From: Cyclospora cayetanensis
Taxonomy: Eukaryota > Apicomplexa > Conoidasida > Eucoccidiorida > Eimeriidae
Direction of reading: 5' to 3'
Length of the DNA: 64,000 bases
Assembly (NCBI RefSeq): GCF_002999335.1
Contig: NW_020312325.1
Coordinates: 1-64,000 of the forward strand
The notes beneath the pieces are model-generated. The model saw only the letters and a program-made list of their open reading frames with translations, was not told where the DNA came from and did no database searches. Each line of letters opens with the position of its first letter. Position 1 is the stretch's first letter. Made by a program: the position numbers and the translations under genes. This document shows, piece after piece, positions 23,481-36,515 of this stretch.

Positions 23481-25050
23481 ATCCAACAATGCTCAATTGC
23501 TACTAATAATGGTTTCCCAAAGAAGTTCCAAAGATATCCGAATTACTCCTCGCAGGGAAGCGAGTGGAATTAAGCTGACGCATCCACAAGCAGTGTGACA
23601 GTGCTGGATTCCGAGACTATTAAAAACCAAAAACACTCTAGTAGAGAGTTGCTGACGAAATATAGTGGCGGCATATTCCAATCTTAGTGGTTGACAAAGA
23701 AGTAGTTGTGGGTGTCGTTGCCTGCAACAGAATTCGTGGCTTGGGCTACTTCACAAGGCGAGTCGCAATGGGCGATACCTCTCTCATTTCCTAATACTTG
23801 TTCTTGCCTCAAGCTTGTTTTGTGACTAGAATGCAGCTCAATAGTCATCAAGTCTTAAAAAGCAATACCCACTCATGATCTTAGATGTGTTCTCTACGCT
23901 CAGAATTGTGCTTGCACAATTTCAATTACCCCATATTTACATGCATGCTTATTCCTCCTAATGGGATTGTAGAATTTACTCTGCTGCATGAATTGCCTGT
24001 TTTAGTATGCAGGAATATCTTTATGAGGAGCGGAAGAGCTGCCGAACTATCGTGTACTTCGATGCACGTTACACATTTTACTTGTCCTAGGTTCTGTAGT
24101 AAGAGGCCGTTCACATTTTAGCACTCTGAGGACAACCAAGCGTTGGACCACCACAGTCGTGCTGGTTTGCTTCTTGTTCGCTAGTGGATACTCTGCATCT
24201 CTCGCTTGATTTCCCTCCTTAGCTGTAGGTGCGCACTGCTTTCCTCTTGAGCACTGCTCTTCCCGCTTATACTTGCGTGCGAAGTGGTTTTAAGGCAAAA
24301 ACTCTTTCGCTGTTGCGTATGCAGTTTGTCATGACGTACTGATATTCTGCTCAGGTAATTATGAATGATCGGACTGCCTCACCGGTGCATTCATGGGCAT
24401 TGTAGTTGACACTTCCCCTTAAGAGGGCAACGTAGGGGAGCGGCCAGAAACACGGAACAACTACAGGAAGACACATTGATGGAATTTCAATAACCTTCTA
24501 TCAAACGTGTATTGAGTTCGAAGTTGAGTATCTTCGTAGGACGATCTTGAATAGAGCGTAACAGTAGGTGCAGGGCGACTCGGCGTCTTAGTGTTCTGTC
24601 GACAGCGGTTGATAAAAGCTCATACAGCGTTCCGTCTATATCACGTGATAAAAGCCTAGATACGAGGCTGCATCCACTCCAAACATACGTTGTTTTACTT
24701 CAATACACTTGCTTGGCGTGCATAAACGCAAATACAGTCTTCGCACCTGGGCTGCTTTCTTGTGAAGGCATTGCACGAGAGCCATCGGAGTGGAAGATGG
24801 CCGACTTCACACCTTGCAGCGTAAGATTAATTTTAAGACTTAACCCTAGGATGTATATAGTGTCTTGATTGCCGAAGCGGAGTGGTAGGGAATGAAACTG
24901 CAATGGAGTATCTGGTTACTATGATGGATCGCTCTGCAGTGCCGCAAGCCTGTAACTTCAGCATAATAGAGCGAGAACCCTCTGTAGTGAAGCTCCACTA
25001 AATGCACGAACAGATGCTGCAGCATTTAAGGTCTATAGAACATGATTGAG
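23480..25050. other. post-integrase region of unit B, no gene recognised
   Basis: The region is present in A (inverted) and C with high similarity, and its 23,955-24,120 part also in the oldest element (6.95-7.11 kb). Short open frames occur on both strands. A chromodomain after integrase would be expected in a chromovirus, but I could not read one convincingly. Confidence 0.5.
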
Positions 25051-25058
25051 GGGGCTAG

Positions 25059-25256
25059 GTGCAGTGCACTTGTTTGAAACCCCACATCTACGTCGGCTTG
25101 GTGAGGCTGGCTCGATCCGGATCATTGACCAAGATGATCTTCTGCAGTAAGGGGTTCAATTTCAAGTTGTTCTATGATGGAGGTATGTACTCCATTTTAA
25201 AAGCACAACAATGATTTAATTTGACAGAGAAGTGGAAAAGGCGCGAATACGACTAG
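25059..25256 (+). other. conserved 65-codon frame, copy B (interrupted)
   Basis: This is the same 198-base frame as in units A and C, with a TGA replacing the Trp codon of the QQWFN stretch near 25,213. One copy in three is therefore broken, which argues against an essential separate protein. It lies about 280 bases upstream of the ATG of the intact membrane-protein gene. Confidence 0.3.
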
Positions 25257-25534
25257 CACAGCACGAATGGATTCATCGAGATCTGACGGACATATAGTCA
25301 CATTTTCATTGCTGAGCATGCAGCAGCTCTCACTACACTGCAAGATATTTTGAGCCAGTCAACCCGCCAACTAAATACGCCATGTATAACATTGCTATCC
25401 TGTTGGATCTAGTAGAGCCCTCGGCAATGTGGGCATTTCAGTCTACCTACTTCGTCTTATCGAGTCTACCGGCGCAAGCAACAGCTGCTTTTCAAAAGCA
25501 CGCTCGAGTCACCCCCATGTAAACCTTAGGGCGG

Positions 25535-27520
25535 ATGGCTGTGAACACCCTTGATGGAATGCATGAACCTGTTGCCTTGATGTCGAGTGACGGACCCTTC
25601 CACGTGCAGCACACTCAGAAGGCATTGCTTCAGGTCCCCTCCCCTCCTCTCCCTAATCCTTCTGCAGGCCCTAACTCAAACCCTGAAGAAGAAGTGAAAA
25701 GGTTGAAATATTTTGGCTCAAGCAACAGGTGGCGGCGCCACAAAACTTTCCAGCTTCTTACCATTATTACATCTGTTGTGTTTTTCATATGGACAATGTA
25801 TTTGTGTCGGCTGAAAGGTAGGAACGAATACAAGGTAGCGGCAGTAGATCGCAGGCTGGCTAGTGGCGAAGCAGGAGGTGAGGATGAGGGAGCAGGACCG
25901 AGCTCAGATCCAAAATTGTGCGAAGGGGCAGAGGCAGTACTGGGCACAGAGCCAGAAGCTGAGGCAGCAGGCGAGCCAATGGCAGTATCAAATCCAGCAC
26001 AGACAACAACGCCTGGAACCAGAACGGGAGAACAGCAGCCGAGAAAGAGGAAGAAGAAGTTGAAGCACCTGGAAGAGTCAGAAAAGGAAGTAGATTCATC
26101 CGCCAAGAAAACCAAACACGTTGAGGCTTGGATAGACCCACTAAAACATTTTGAGGAATTGTTTCAGGCCGAGATAAACCTTGGGCCAGGAACGCCCTCC
26201 AGCATCGAACTCAGTCCTTTCAGCCTGGGACAGTATTTGTTTCCTGACTCCCCTTCAAGCCAAGAAGATGTGCCTGGGTTCCTAACTGGCCACGGCGAGC
26301 AGGGTGTTGAGGAGGCGTCTGGGCACATTACATCACCATATAGTAGTCCAGCAATACCTGAGGATGAACCCTTCCCTGACATCCTTGAAGAATTCTTGGA
26401 AGCAGAAGGATCACAAGAAGAAGAGTGGCTTCAGCTTTTCGATGAGAATCTGCTTGGTGGTTCCGATTCTGCACCGCTAGTCGAGGACCAGCCAGGAGCA
26501 CCGTCGACAGTCAAGCAGCCCCTCACTACGCAAATGGGTGAAGGCACCTCTTCCCTATCGCAGGAGGTATGTGCCTTGTCTTTTCGGTAATTGCAGCATT
26601 GCAATTAGTGAGTTTCTTCAGGTTGACCCCTTTGTCCACACGATAGCAAGCTGCATGTATGGCGTGCTGACGTGGCACTCTGCTGTTTGCGTCATGCCCA
26701 TATTATTTTCAGGCAGGCCCAAGCTGTGAGCAAATCTGGGCCTCACCGCAGTTCACCTGTGCCTCACCAGTTCCTCAGGGTTGGATCCCAGTTGAGCATA
26801 ACCTTTTGTGTGCCGCAATGTTTGTGCCTTTAGGCTAGTTCCTCTTTCTCCGATACCAGTCCTGCTGCAGGCAGCAGCTTGGTATCCATTTTGTCGAGTT
26901 CATCGCCTGAATTGGCCCGGCACCCATATTATCGTGTGCCGGTTGGAGACCCAGGAGTGACGCTGCCGCCATTTGACCCATATCATGCCCTGCGAAAACG
27001 AGAAGCATGGCTTCCAAAAATTCTTGGTGACGTTCGACAGCTGCTTCTCAAGTCACATGTATCAGAGCAAGAAATGAAACTGCTCATGGAGAGTGCATAT
27101 CGTCTTGCTCAATATTCAAATAAGGCTTTGTCACAACCGATGAAGGATGAGCTCATGACTGATATGCTGTATATCCTCGCTCGTCGGTTTCTAGTGGCGG
27201 ATGCCTTGTGGTGTATTAGCGAGGTCCTGGGTCCCTCAATGAATATGCATCTGTGGTGGGGTCAATTTATGGAGCCATTGGCGAAGCACGTGAGTGTTCG
27301 CCATAGATCCGCGTCGCGTTCAGGTCTGAATTTGAAACAACTGGCGCAACGCCTAGTTGCTGCGCTACAGCAGTACAAGTTGGGTCGGCGCCCTCCTGCT
27401 CAGCAAGTGATTGAACTAAAACGCCAAATATTTCGCCAGCCCTGCTCCTGCCCCGAGTTTAGATCACACACGTGGAATCCTTGGCGAGACGATGACACGG
27501 GCAATGACGGACATTCATAA
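25535..27520 (+). CDS. two-exon unknown membrane protein, copy B (572 aa)
   Basis: Exon 1 is 25,535-26,566 and exon 2 is 26,834-27,520. The 267-base intron has GTATGT/TTTAG ends and is phase 0, giving 344 + 228 residues. The start is the ATG in GGATGGCT, kept in copy C. There is no N-terminal signal peptide. One hydrophobic segment spans about residues 71-92, preceded by a basic NRWRRHK, suggesting a type II signal anchor. Residues 93-170 are Glu/Gly/Ala-rich. A basic PRKRKKKLKH cluster is at 169-178, which could also be a nuclear signal. An acidic Pro/Ser-rich region follows to the end of exon 1. Exon 2 is a compact domain with conserved RHPYYRVPVGDPG, LARRFLVADA, NMHLWW and a C-terminal WRDDDTGNDGHS. 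I do not recognise the family; it looks like a lineage-specific coccidian family. A gene A pseudogene and gene C are its paralogues. It sits downstream of pol on the same strand. It could be a host gene caught in the repeat or an accessory gene of the retroelement. Confidence 0.8.
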
Positions 27521-27764
27521 TGCCGGAAGTCCAGAAAGGACATCTGAGCATGAGAAGCCGACAGAAAGCCCAGTCAAAATCGGCTTAAATGCATATGCAT
27601 GTGTGATTTGGTGTGATTCGTTTTACTTTCTCCTCGGCCAGGTAACTCACTTGACCTAGCTTATGAATGATTGACGAAATGCCACACTGAATACCCGTGC
27701 GAACCTTGTCCTTTTGCTTGAATAATAGTAAAATATTTGGCGGAGGCATACATTTGCAATCGTT

Positions 27765-28037
27765 TTATTCGTGGAAAAGGCGGCAACTCTCTTTATGTAG
27801 AGTGGCAATGCACTCTGCCTCGTGTTCAGATCCAGTTTCCTTGCAAACTCGTTGATAAGGTCGAGTTGTGAAGCAGAGTACTGTTTTGGAGGTTACTTTC
27901 CTAGCAGCGATACATGAAACAACGTGTAGAAACGACGAAAAGTGGCGAACAAGAAGAGAGGCAAATGTGACGTTAGCCATATTGTGTTTTCTGCGAGGTC
28001 TTGTAAACATTAACAAATTCATTGGAAGTAGCTTCAT
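27765..28037 (-). other. 90-codon frame conserved in all three units (copy B)
   Basis: ATG start, 90 codons and the same end (ESCRLFHE) as copies A and C. Many amino-acid differences occur between copies while the frame stays open. It is convergent with the membrane-protein gene, whose stop is 245 bases away. No domain or close motif was recognised. The hydrophobic N-terminus is weak in this copy (MKLLPMNLLMF). Confidence 0.3.
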
Positions 28038-28205
28038 AGTAGTATAGCTTGGCTTGGGGAAACCACTGAATTCATGAGGATATTAGATCATACTGGACAT
28101 AAGATTGGATTGCTCAGCCAGCACAATAGCTCCGAAGGCGTCCCACCTTCACTCGGCGGAATAGCTGCTGAGACAAATATCAGGTATTGTGGATATCGGA
28201 GAGGA

Positions 28206-28418
28206 TCAGAGCATGTTAAGCAGTGCCACCTGGTGAACAGACGAAATGCGTAGTCGAAGGCAAGAACAAATTTTTAATTTCAGGTTGTCCACATGGGGCG
28301 CAGCCCAAGGCGTCTGGACAACACGTTGCGGTGCAGTTTCGAATGCGAAATGCGCATCTCGGTGTAGAGCAGCAAAACCACCTGCAAGAAGGCTTTCGAC
28401 CACACTACTTATGATCAA
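28206..28418 (-). other. 70-codon frame shared with units A and C (copy B)
   Basis: The frame contains AALHRDAHFAF and VDNLKLK stretches shared with 10,005-10,202. The unit C version has an in-frame stop. It lies about 170 bases upstream of the 90-codon frame on the same strand, so the two could be exons of one antisense transcript, but no convincing splice pair was found. No function is proposed. Confidence 0.25.
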
Positions 28419-29099
28419 TAGGTTGTAGTAAAGGATTGTTGAATTAGTGTCTACATTTATTGCACACTAGAGTCGGCTTGGCACAAGAACACGCAGTATG
28501 ATGTACCTGCATGTCAAATGCTTCGTGCGCTAGCTCTAGGTACTGAGACTATACATGGGATGCAGCAGGACGCATCGTAGCCGGCCCCCTGCACTAATGC
28601 TGGAAACTCATAGGGAGGCGAGCAGTGGATAGACCGAGCTTTTTCGAGACAACACAATGACTTTATACTCTGTGTAAGTGGATTCTGAGAGAAAGCGTCG
28701 TTTTGTGGGAACCTTTTGGTGGAGAGTTACAGTTGATTGCACCGCATAGTTCGTTGTAGCTTCTCTCCGCTTCTCCACTGGCCGTAGATGTAGTGGGATT
28801 TCAGGTCATTCTACAACAGTTGTGTTGTACCAAACAAGCTACCCGATTATTTTGTTGGTTAGGTTGTCTGGAGGCGGACTGGACAATCGTCCCTTGGAGG
28901 TTTTAATTAGCAGTGTCACAACTTTTGTGGGGGAGGCAGAGGCCAGCCTGTGCCATCCCACAGCTGGTAGAAAGGCACGAGTGGGTGTGTAGCCGAATAA
29001 AACGTATATGGGTGCCTCGATGATGCTATCGTGCCCCAATAAAAAATGGTGGCCGTAATTTTGGGCCACTACTAAATATCTGATCGGCAGGTGGGAGAT

Positions 29100-29215
29100 G
29101 ATGTACGCCTTGGAACAGGAAGGACTGCCCTTTGTTCCACATACTGGAGGAAACTCAGTTCAACGGCGGCCCTATGCACGGTAAAATAGTGTGTATGCAC
29201 AATTGACTATATTTA
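29100..29215 (+). mobile_element. gag remnant, unit B
   Basis: The plus strand near 29,145-29,195 reads LFHILEETQFNGGPMHG, the counterpart of the LEGEALQWW gag motif in unit D and of the minus-strand remnant at 9.2 kb. It is decayed beyond function. It is followed by the switch into segment X2 at about 29,458. Confidence 0.4.
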
Positions 29216-29460
29216 ATTTCTTGATGAACTGCATCATCGTGTTTTGGGTGATGAGCTCAGCGCCAAGTTTTGGGAGAACCGAGAAGGCTTGAGCAAAACA
29301 AATCGTCGAGGCCGCAACGTACTCAAAACGCTGCTGTAGCAATGGCCTATCTAGGAATCACCGAATCTTTCGTGTTGCTGGTTGTAGGACAGGCGGCGAC
29401 TCAGCGACTAAACAACCAAACAGTCAGGCCGCTTAGGCTTCTTTAAAGTTATGGACTATT

Positions 29461-31800
29461 GTCTCTCCCTTAAGCAGCTTGCTTCCGATTGGCCGGGTGT
29501 CTTTGTTCAGAGTTTCGGCGTTTGTGCGTGTGCTCGCACTTCTCCAATATACGAGTGGCTATGCTAAAATAGAAGCAGGCGCGTTGATTGGGGGCCGTCT
29601 GGGGCTGCTTCGGAATTCAGGTTTACTGAGGCTCTCTTTTCCCGTCCGGTTTCGACTGTTGACTAGCACCGGAGAAGTGACTCTCACAACCCACCAGTTC
29701 CTGATTCCCATGTAGCGCATTTGTATCAACACAACACGGCGAAGTGGACTCATTTGATTCTGACACATGATGATGTACATAGCTTGTGGAGGCCCTAGTG
29801 GTTGCTGGCTTGGTAGCTGAGGTGATGTCGCCCTGCGACTACCTGCTGTGGCTCTCCAAGTATAACTGTTGTAAACCAATGGTAAAGCAGGTGTTCGTGC
29901 GTGTCAAGGCTTCTGATATTCAAAGTTTCACGTTATCGATTTACCAATGCAAGGTTGCGTTATGCGGATGTCGGCACGAGCCGAGGGGTCAGGGCCTGTA
30001 TGAAAGCTTGAGCTGTGATGGTCCTCCCAGGCAGACAAACTTCTCTACAAGAAGAGCCCTACCATTGAAGTGTACTACCTCCGACAAACGTGCTGCAATG
30101 AATTCTAGCTACTGTTGAAGTGTGGGGTACCATGCCAGCAACATCTCCAACCAGCCAAATAAATTTATACGGCCTGCTCGGCAGTGCAGCTGTCATGCTT
30201 GTCTGGTCAGCATGAAGTCATCGATGAGTCCATAAATATTACATTGGCTCCGAAATTGCGCCTTTCTACCAATGACGAAGCTACTTTGTCTACATGAGCT
30301 TGAAGGCAGGCGTTTGTCGCGCCAACAGAGGTTGTCCACCGTCAACTTCCACCACCATACGGTGCATCCCTTTGTCCCTCGTTCCAGTCTGATACAAAAG
30401 ACAACCAGGCAGCAAAAGTAACAATTAGCCTCAGTCAAACCAAACAATTGTTCTAGAAAAACCTGATAGCTCAATGCATCCACGGCAAGTGAATGAGAAA
30501 AGAAGGATTGCATTGATTCATTCGGTGCTACCAACTGCAATGCTTCAACTTAATTTCGTAAGAGAGCGCTCAGCTCCAGATTCAATACAAGCTGGATAGA
30601 ACGTTATTGAGTAATTTCCGTAAAAGCCACCATCTCTCCCTCCGGCGACCCTCAGAGATCCTAACATTAGGAGACATGGAGGCTTGGCGCAGCCCATCTC
30701 CTATGCATTCTTGGCATTCACGCCTAGTGCACAAAGCAATTAGTGTGCAGGCACACAACATTGAGTCTTGTTGGAGCATGCCAAGGCTACAGCGGGACAT
30801 ATTCGTAGTGAAATTCTTTACCAATTCCTTATTGTCTATAAGTAGCGTAATGATTTGTTGCTGAGTTCAGCTTGGCCCGCTACACTTGGAGGTGCAGCTA
30901 CGTGCACCTCAACATGCCCTTTCCCTTCATGTCGGGAAATGTTAGGGCCGCGGGAGAGTTAAGGGGCAAGCTTATTTCGGAAAAACGTAATGCAGCTCGG
31001 TGATATGCCTGATGGGTGTGGATCTTGGCGCATCCCTGCAAACGCTTTGCATGGAGCGTCACAAATGGTAATACCGCAAGGGTTCGATGCAGCTGTTCAC
31101 CAGTCATCCAGTGGCTACGGATGCACTGGGAAATCACATTTCCATAGAACACCTGTCTTGCTTTAGTCACGCTATTCGGCACGTCAGTAATTTGTTTTGT
31201 GTGGAGGCATTCGGGAAAATGAATTCTCTGGAGGTTGAAGCTGACGGTGGCACAACGCCTGTTGGGGTGACAGAGATCAGACTTCAAGATGATGTGAACA
31301 GAGTAGACTCGCAGTTGGTAGGAAGGCTCTATTTGTGAGTCAATTCGAAATTTGTAAATATATTGATGCGCCTATGCCGATCAGAAACGTATGACGACTG
31401 CAATGGTGGTCAAATACTTGACGCTAATCAGCCGGCCCGGAGTGTACCTCACTCGGTACCAGCAGAGGGATGGAAACGAGTCCACCTTGCGGCATGGTAG
31501 CTAGAAGGACCCACAGTTTGGTGGTGGCTGTACTAACACAAAGGGTTACGCTACCTGTAGGGATAGTTACAATCCAAGCCTTCCTACAGTCCCTGTTTTA
31601 TCGGCTTGCGCCGAAATCGGCGGGCCTCGGGAAATGACAGAAGACTGAAGTGAGGAAATTCAATCGGTCGGCATACACGGAAAGGTTAACATTTACTCTG
31701 TACACGTCTTCACGTACACGGAGAGCTGAGTTGCCGTTAGGAGATCAAATTCGTGGAACCATGCTGCTTAGTGAGGAAAGAAGGCACACAAAGGAGAGGA
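29461..31800 (+). repeat. segment X, copy X2
   Basis: This is a near-identical direct copy of X1, starting at the same 'attgtctctcc' (29,458). Its small frames on both strands are kept (29,786-30,118 +, 29,879-29,559 -, 30,540-30,193 -, 31,287-30,898 -). It joins unit B to unit C. No domain was recognised in any frame. Its position between gag and the protease-like region suggests it is the rest of a gag region or a rearranged leader. Confidence 0.75.
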
Positions 31801-31939
31801 TGAGCCCCCCACGCATGTTGCGTTGCAGTGACGGGATCCCAAGAGGATAGCACCTCAGTTGAATAATTCTTCCAGATTAATCCTTAGCAGAACTAAACTT
31901 AAAGTAATGGATAATAATTTCTAATTTTCCTTGAAAGTT

Positions 31940-34920
31940 GATGTAAAGTGTTAACGGTATTCAAGGAGACGCCGCTAAACTGCAGTTTGTCCGCTTCCTG
32001 TCAAGCGCAGTCTTTGAGTCTCCTATTTGCAGACGGGAGGCAAAACGCAAGAAACGCTGTGCCTATGGCAGTTACATGCCCTGGAAAGTCGAAATTGGGT
32101 TTAGCACTATGGCCAACTACTTCAGCCTTCGACCTATGCACCATGACATAATCTTACTTATGCCATAGGTGGTCCGTGGAAGCTGCGCAGGTGGGCACAG
32201 CTACACACTCTGTAGTCCAAACACCTCTACAAAAAAGCAACGCCTGCCCTTCTTCACAACGGATTTCTGTGTGGTGAGCCTGAGGGAATTGGTTTTCAAT
32301 AGCATGAGCGACATTTTTCATGCAACTGTGGTGAGTGCTTACTAGTGAATGCAATTGACGTTTCAGTTGAAGAACAAGAGGAATAGGCAGTATCAAGGAG
32401 AGCGTGGCAAATGTGCTGAATAATGGCGGGCTGCCGGCCCACTAGCACCATGCTGACCGTCCACCGCAACGCATCTAGCTGATTCCTGACTCAGCCCCAA
32501 GCTATGTTTTGCAGTATTAAAATCCGCGTAACATGGAGGGAAGGCTGAGCTTTAGGCAGATGGCTTGTTAGAAATAGCTAAAGTCCAGGAATTGCCTAGC
32601 GCCCTTATGCATCGCCCGGTGTGGATGCCGGGAAACGACGGAAGATGGCATCTGAGTGCCAACTTTAATGCCCCCAACAGGACCCCTGTGAAGAAGCTCT
32701 CGATGGGTCAAATAGGCGAACTAGCCTGCAACATACACGGCCTAACAGTCAAATCGACATTTGACCTCCCTCGCATATACCTTCTTACAATCCTCATTCA
32801 ACCTGATGGCAGGCATGAAAATGTTTTTCCATGCCAGCATCTGCAAGCTTGAATGTAGATATATGCGTTTGTTCTCATTACTGCCTCAGTTGAGATGCAA
32901 CCTCAAGTTGATCAATAGCTTCAGTAAAGCTTTCAAGCAGGGCTGACAGGAAATTTGCATGGAGGATGCCTGAGGATTGAGCCAAGATGTTTAAGAGCAC
33001 CTACAACATTCATGCTACTCGAACCAGCTACTGTGGGAACTACTGTAGATGGGGCAATGATGTGGGAAGGCATGCAAGTGTTTATTTCTCATCAGAGCAC
33101 CTGTGTTCCTGATAATTCCCTTTCTGGATGTAGGACTTGAACAAATAGTCAAAATATTTGACGCGAGACTTTTACCTTTACGCACAACCCAGAAAAGCTG
33201 CGAATTTCCGGGATCTTGCACATTCTAATCAATATTTCATTTTTCGATACGCTCGGATCCCTATGCTTCCGAGCAAAGTAGTTGCGAAAATTCTGTCTAG
33301 GGCCTGCACAGAGTAGGCTGATGCTGCAGCACGGATACATGCTGGCCGCCTTAGAACTTAACCCCTACTTGCGCTGCCTGACACTGTTTCCTCCTAACAA
33401 CCGATATTCGTGACATAGAGGTAAGTGCTTTCTCTCTAAATACATTGCAGGCTCTCCAGAGCATACACGTATTTCTTGTTGAGCTAGCCACTTCGCCAAA
33501 ATTGGAAGTGGTACTCGGTGCGGGAAAAAGAGCTTTATGCGGCGTGGCACGAAAAATGCAGGCACTATTTGTATGGGCGTGCTTTCACTGTCCAGCCAAT
33601 TCGTCAATTTGCAATGTACGTTCCACAGAGATTACAGGACTTTGCTTATTTTAAATTTGTTTGCTGGCTTGGGCGCTTCTTGCACTACGATATTACACCG
33701 AGGTATATAACGGACATCACCAGCGTGGCTGCTTACGTGCTCTCGCGACGCCTCAGTGATTCACTGTTGTGCAGCGCAGCCACTCGCAACTACAAATATT
33801 CATGGCTTTTATCGAGAGTGCTTGAAGTCCGTGCCTTTGACATCCATGTATGCGCCACTGTTCCCAAAATCAGAATGACAAATAGCTGAAGGACGACCAC
33901 GTCTAGGATAGCCTGTTGTGGTTCAAAACAAGCAACGACACCGTCACCTGTGCACTCTGACCTTGCTCCGCAGTGCCGTTTTACGCAATGTTTATGAACA
34001 TGGTCTTTCGAAACACCATATGATTCAAGATGCAGCGGAACAGCATTTACGGTCCTTCTGGTGGCCTGAGCACAACAGAGCAGTATGCACTGTGCTGCCC
34101 AAATTGCTAGCAGCTAAAGCCACGGTCTGCTAAACCCGACCTTTGTGAAAGACCAAATGTTTTCTGAAAAGATTTTGACTGTTCTGACTACCAATGTTCT
34201 TTGTTGGACTCCTGGAGGTCAAAGGTCAAGATAGCAACTACGCCATTGTTGACGGAATCAGCAGCTTTGCCCATTTCCTCCCGTGCCTCAACTGCATAAC
34301 GGCTGAAGAAGTTGCTCAATTACGCTTGCCTCGTGCATTGCAGCTTCAAGATTCCCAAGGCGTGTCATTTTGGGTGGGGACCTAAATGGCGCTAGTGCAT
34401 TCTGGCGTGCCTGTACGATGCGCTTACTCATTGACAAGAATACGACCGCTGCGAACCACCCTGAGGCAAACGGGTAGCTGGAGGGCACGAGCCGTCCCCT
34501 TCTGCACTATTAGCCACCCATGCTCACAGACATTCAACTGTTCGGCACGATGTTCTTCCTTGTACTGAGTCAGCGTATATGTATACTCACACCGCACTTT
34601 TGATATAGCATGGGGGAAGAATCTTTGATCGAAGCGTAGGCCAGATGGCCGAGGCGGTGAGGGGGGAGGGTCACCAGCAACCGTTGGCAGGGGGGAGGTT
34701 CACAGAATAGCTGCCTAGTGGGCGCGAATCTATGCATGAAGCCTGACACAATCACGTAACTACAATGATCGGCAGTTGGCTGTGTGTTTTGAGCCTGGAT
34801 ATTCGGTTCTGGTGGATATGCAAGTCTACAGGATGCAGCAGACGTTAATCGGACAAAGAGGCTTGTGGCCAGGTGGCTCGGACCATTTGCAATTCTACCG
34901 CGATTCAGTGCTCAAAATAC
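31940..34920 (+). mobile_element. decayed Ty3/gypsy pol, unit C
   Basis: Same order as in unit B: protease-like region 31,948-32,400; RT about 32,550-33,300 (NDGRWHLSANFNAPNR, a clear RT block); RNase H 33,500-33,889 (REKELYAAWHEK, YGRAFTVQPIRQ, WLGRFLHYDI, VLSRR); integrase zinc-binding region 33,918-34,135 (HGLSKHHMIQDAAEQ, FWWPEHNR); integrase core 34,194-34,530 (DSNYAIVDGISSFAHFLPC, ITAEEVAQLRLP); integrase C-terminal region near 34,785-34,830 (FEPGYSVLVDMQ). It is interrupted by stops and frameshifts. In RNase H and the zinc-binding region this is one of the most readable copies. Confidence 0.85.
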
Positions 34921-36515
34921 CACGCTGCCTTTACTTAATCTAAGAATCCTCGATTACTATTAAAAATGGGTTCCCAAAGAAGTTCCAAAGGTATCCGAAT
35001 TACTCCTCGCAGGGAAGCGAGTAGAATTAAGCTGACGCATCCACAAGCAGTGTAGCAGTGCTGGGTTCCGAGACTATTGAGAAGCAAAAACACTCTAGTG
35101 CAGAGTTGCTGACGAAACATAGTGGCGGCCAATGCCAATCTCAGTGGATGACAAAGAAGTAGTTGTGGGCGTCGTTGCCTGCAGCAGAATTCGTGGCTTG
35201 GGCTAGTTCACAAGGCGAGTCGCAATGGGCGATACCTCTCTCATTTCCTAATAGTTGTTCTTGCCTCAAGCTTGTTTTGTGACTAGAATGCAGCTCAATA
35301 GTCATCAAGGCTTAAAAAGAAATACCCACTGATGTTCTCAGATGTGTTCTCTACGCTCAGAATTGTGCTTGCACTATTAAAATTATCCCACATCTACATG
35401 AATGCTTATTCCTCCTAATGGGATTGTAAAATTTACTCTACTGCATGCATCGCCTGTTTTGGTATGCAAGAATATCTTTATGAGGAGCGGAAGAGCTGCC
35501 AAACTACCGTGTACTTCGATTCACACTACACATTTTACTTGTCCTAGGTTCTGTAGTAAGAGGCCGTTCACATTTTAGCACTCTGAGGACAACCAAGCGT
35601 TGGACCACCACAGTCGTGCTGGTTCGCCTCTTGTTCGCTAGAGGATACTCTGCATCTTCCCTTCGATTTTCCTCCTTAGCTGTAGGTGCGCGCTGCTTTC
35701 CTCTTGAGCACTGCTCTTCCCGCTTATACTTGCGTGCGAAGTGGTTTTGAAGCGGAAACTCTTTCGCTGTTGCGCACGCAGTTTGTCATGACGTACAGAT
35801 ATTCTGCTCAGCTAATTATGAATGATCGGAATGCCTCGCCGGTGCATTCATGGGCATTGCAGTTGACTTCTCCCCTTTTGTCAGCAACTTAGGGGTTCGG
35901 CCAGAAACACGGAAGAACTACAGGTAGATATATTCACGAAAGTTTAATAGCCTTCTATCAAACGCGTATTGAGTTTGAAGTTGAGGATATTTGTAGGAAA
36001 ATCTTGAATAGAGCGTAACAGTAGGTGCAGGGCGACTCAGCGCCTTAGTGTTCTGTCGACAGCGGTTGATAAAAGCTCATACAGCGTTCCGTCTATATCA
36101 CGTGATAAAAGCTTAGATACGAGGCCGCATCCACTCCAAACATACGTTGTTTTACTTCAATACACTTGCTTGGCGAGCATAAACGCAAATACAGTCTTCG
36201 CACCTGGGCTGCTTTCTTGTGAAGGTATTGCACGAGAGCCATCAGAGTGGAAGATGGCTGACTTCACTCCTTGCAGCATAAGATTAGCTTTAAGACTAAA
36301 GCCTAGTATGTATATAGTGTCTTGCTTGCCGAAGCGGAGTGGTAGGGAATGAAACTGCAATGGCGTATCTGGTTACTATGATGGATCGCTCTGCAGTGCC
36401 GCAAGCCTGTAACTTCAGCATAATAAGGGGAGAACTGTGCCTACGGAAGCTCCACTAAATGCACGAACAGATGCTACAGCATTTAAGGTCTATAGAACAT
36501 GGTTGATGGGGCTAG

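Larger units (their letters stand above)
20345..29450 (+). repeat. repeat unit B (plus strand)
   Basis: This is the direct repeat of unit C (offset about 11.46 kb, mid-90s percent identity by eye in pol and other non-genic parts) and the inverted counterpart of unit A. The order is protease-like region, RT, RNase H, integrase, about 2 kb with no recognised coding, the membrane-protein gene, antisense small frames, and a gag remnant. It is bounded on both sides by X segments. Confidence 0.85.

Noticed and set aside
23480..23760. Chromodomain after integrase in units A-C
   Set aside because: A RELLTKYSGG stretch is faintly similar to the chromodomain core but the aromatic residues and following motif could not be aligned convincingly.
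25630..26115. 161-codon minus-strand frame (and 249 codons at 37,087-37,836)
   Set aside because: Exact antisense of exon 1 of the membrane-protein genes; composition mirrors the Glu/Gly/Ala-rich sense strand and it is not open in copy A over the same span.
28839..29069. Minus-strand frame with a HDSIIEAPIYVLFGY stretch, reminiscent of an integrase segment
   Set aside because: It is antisense to the gag-bearing strand, far from the integrase core, and the resemblance is too short; judged coincidental.
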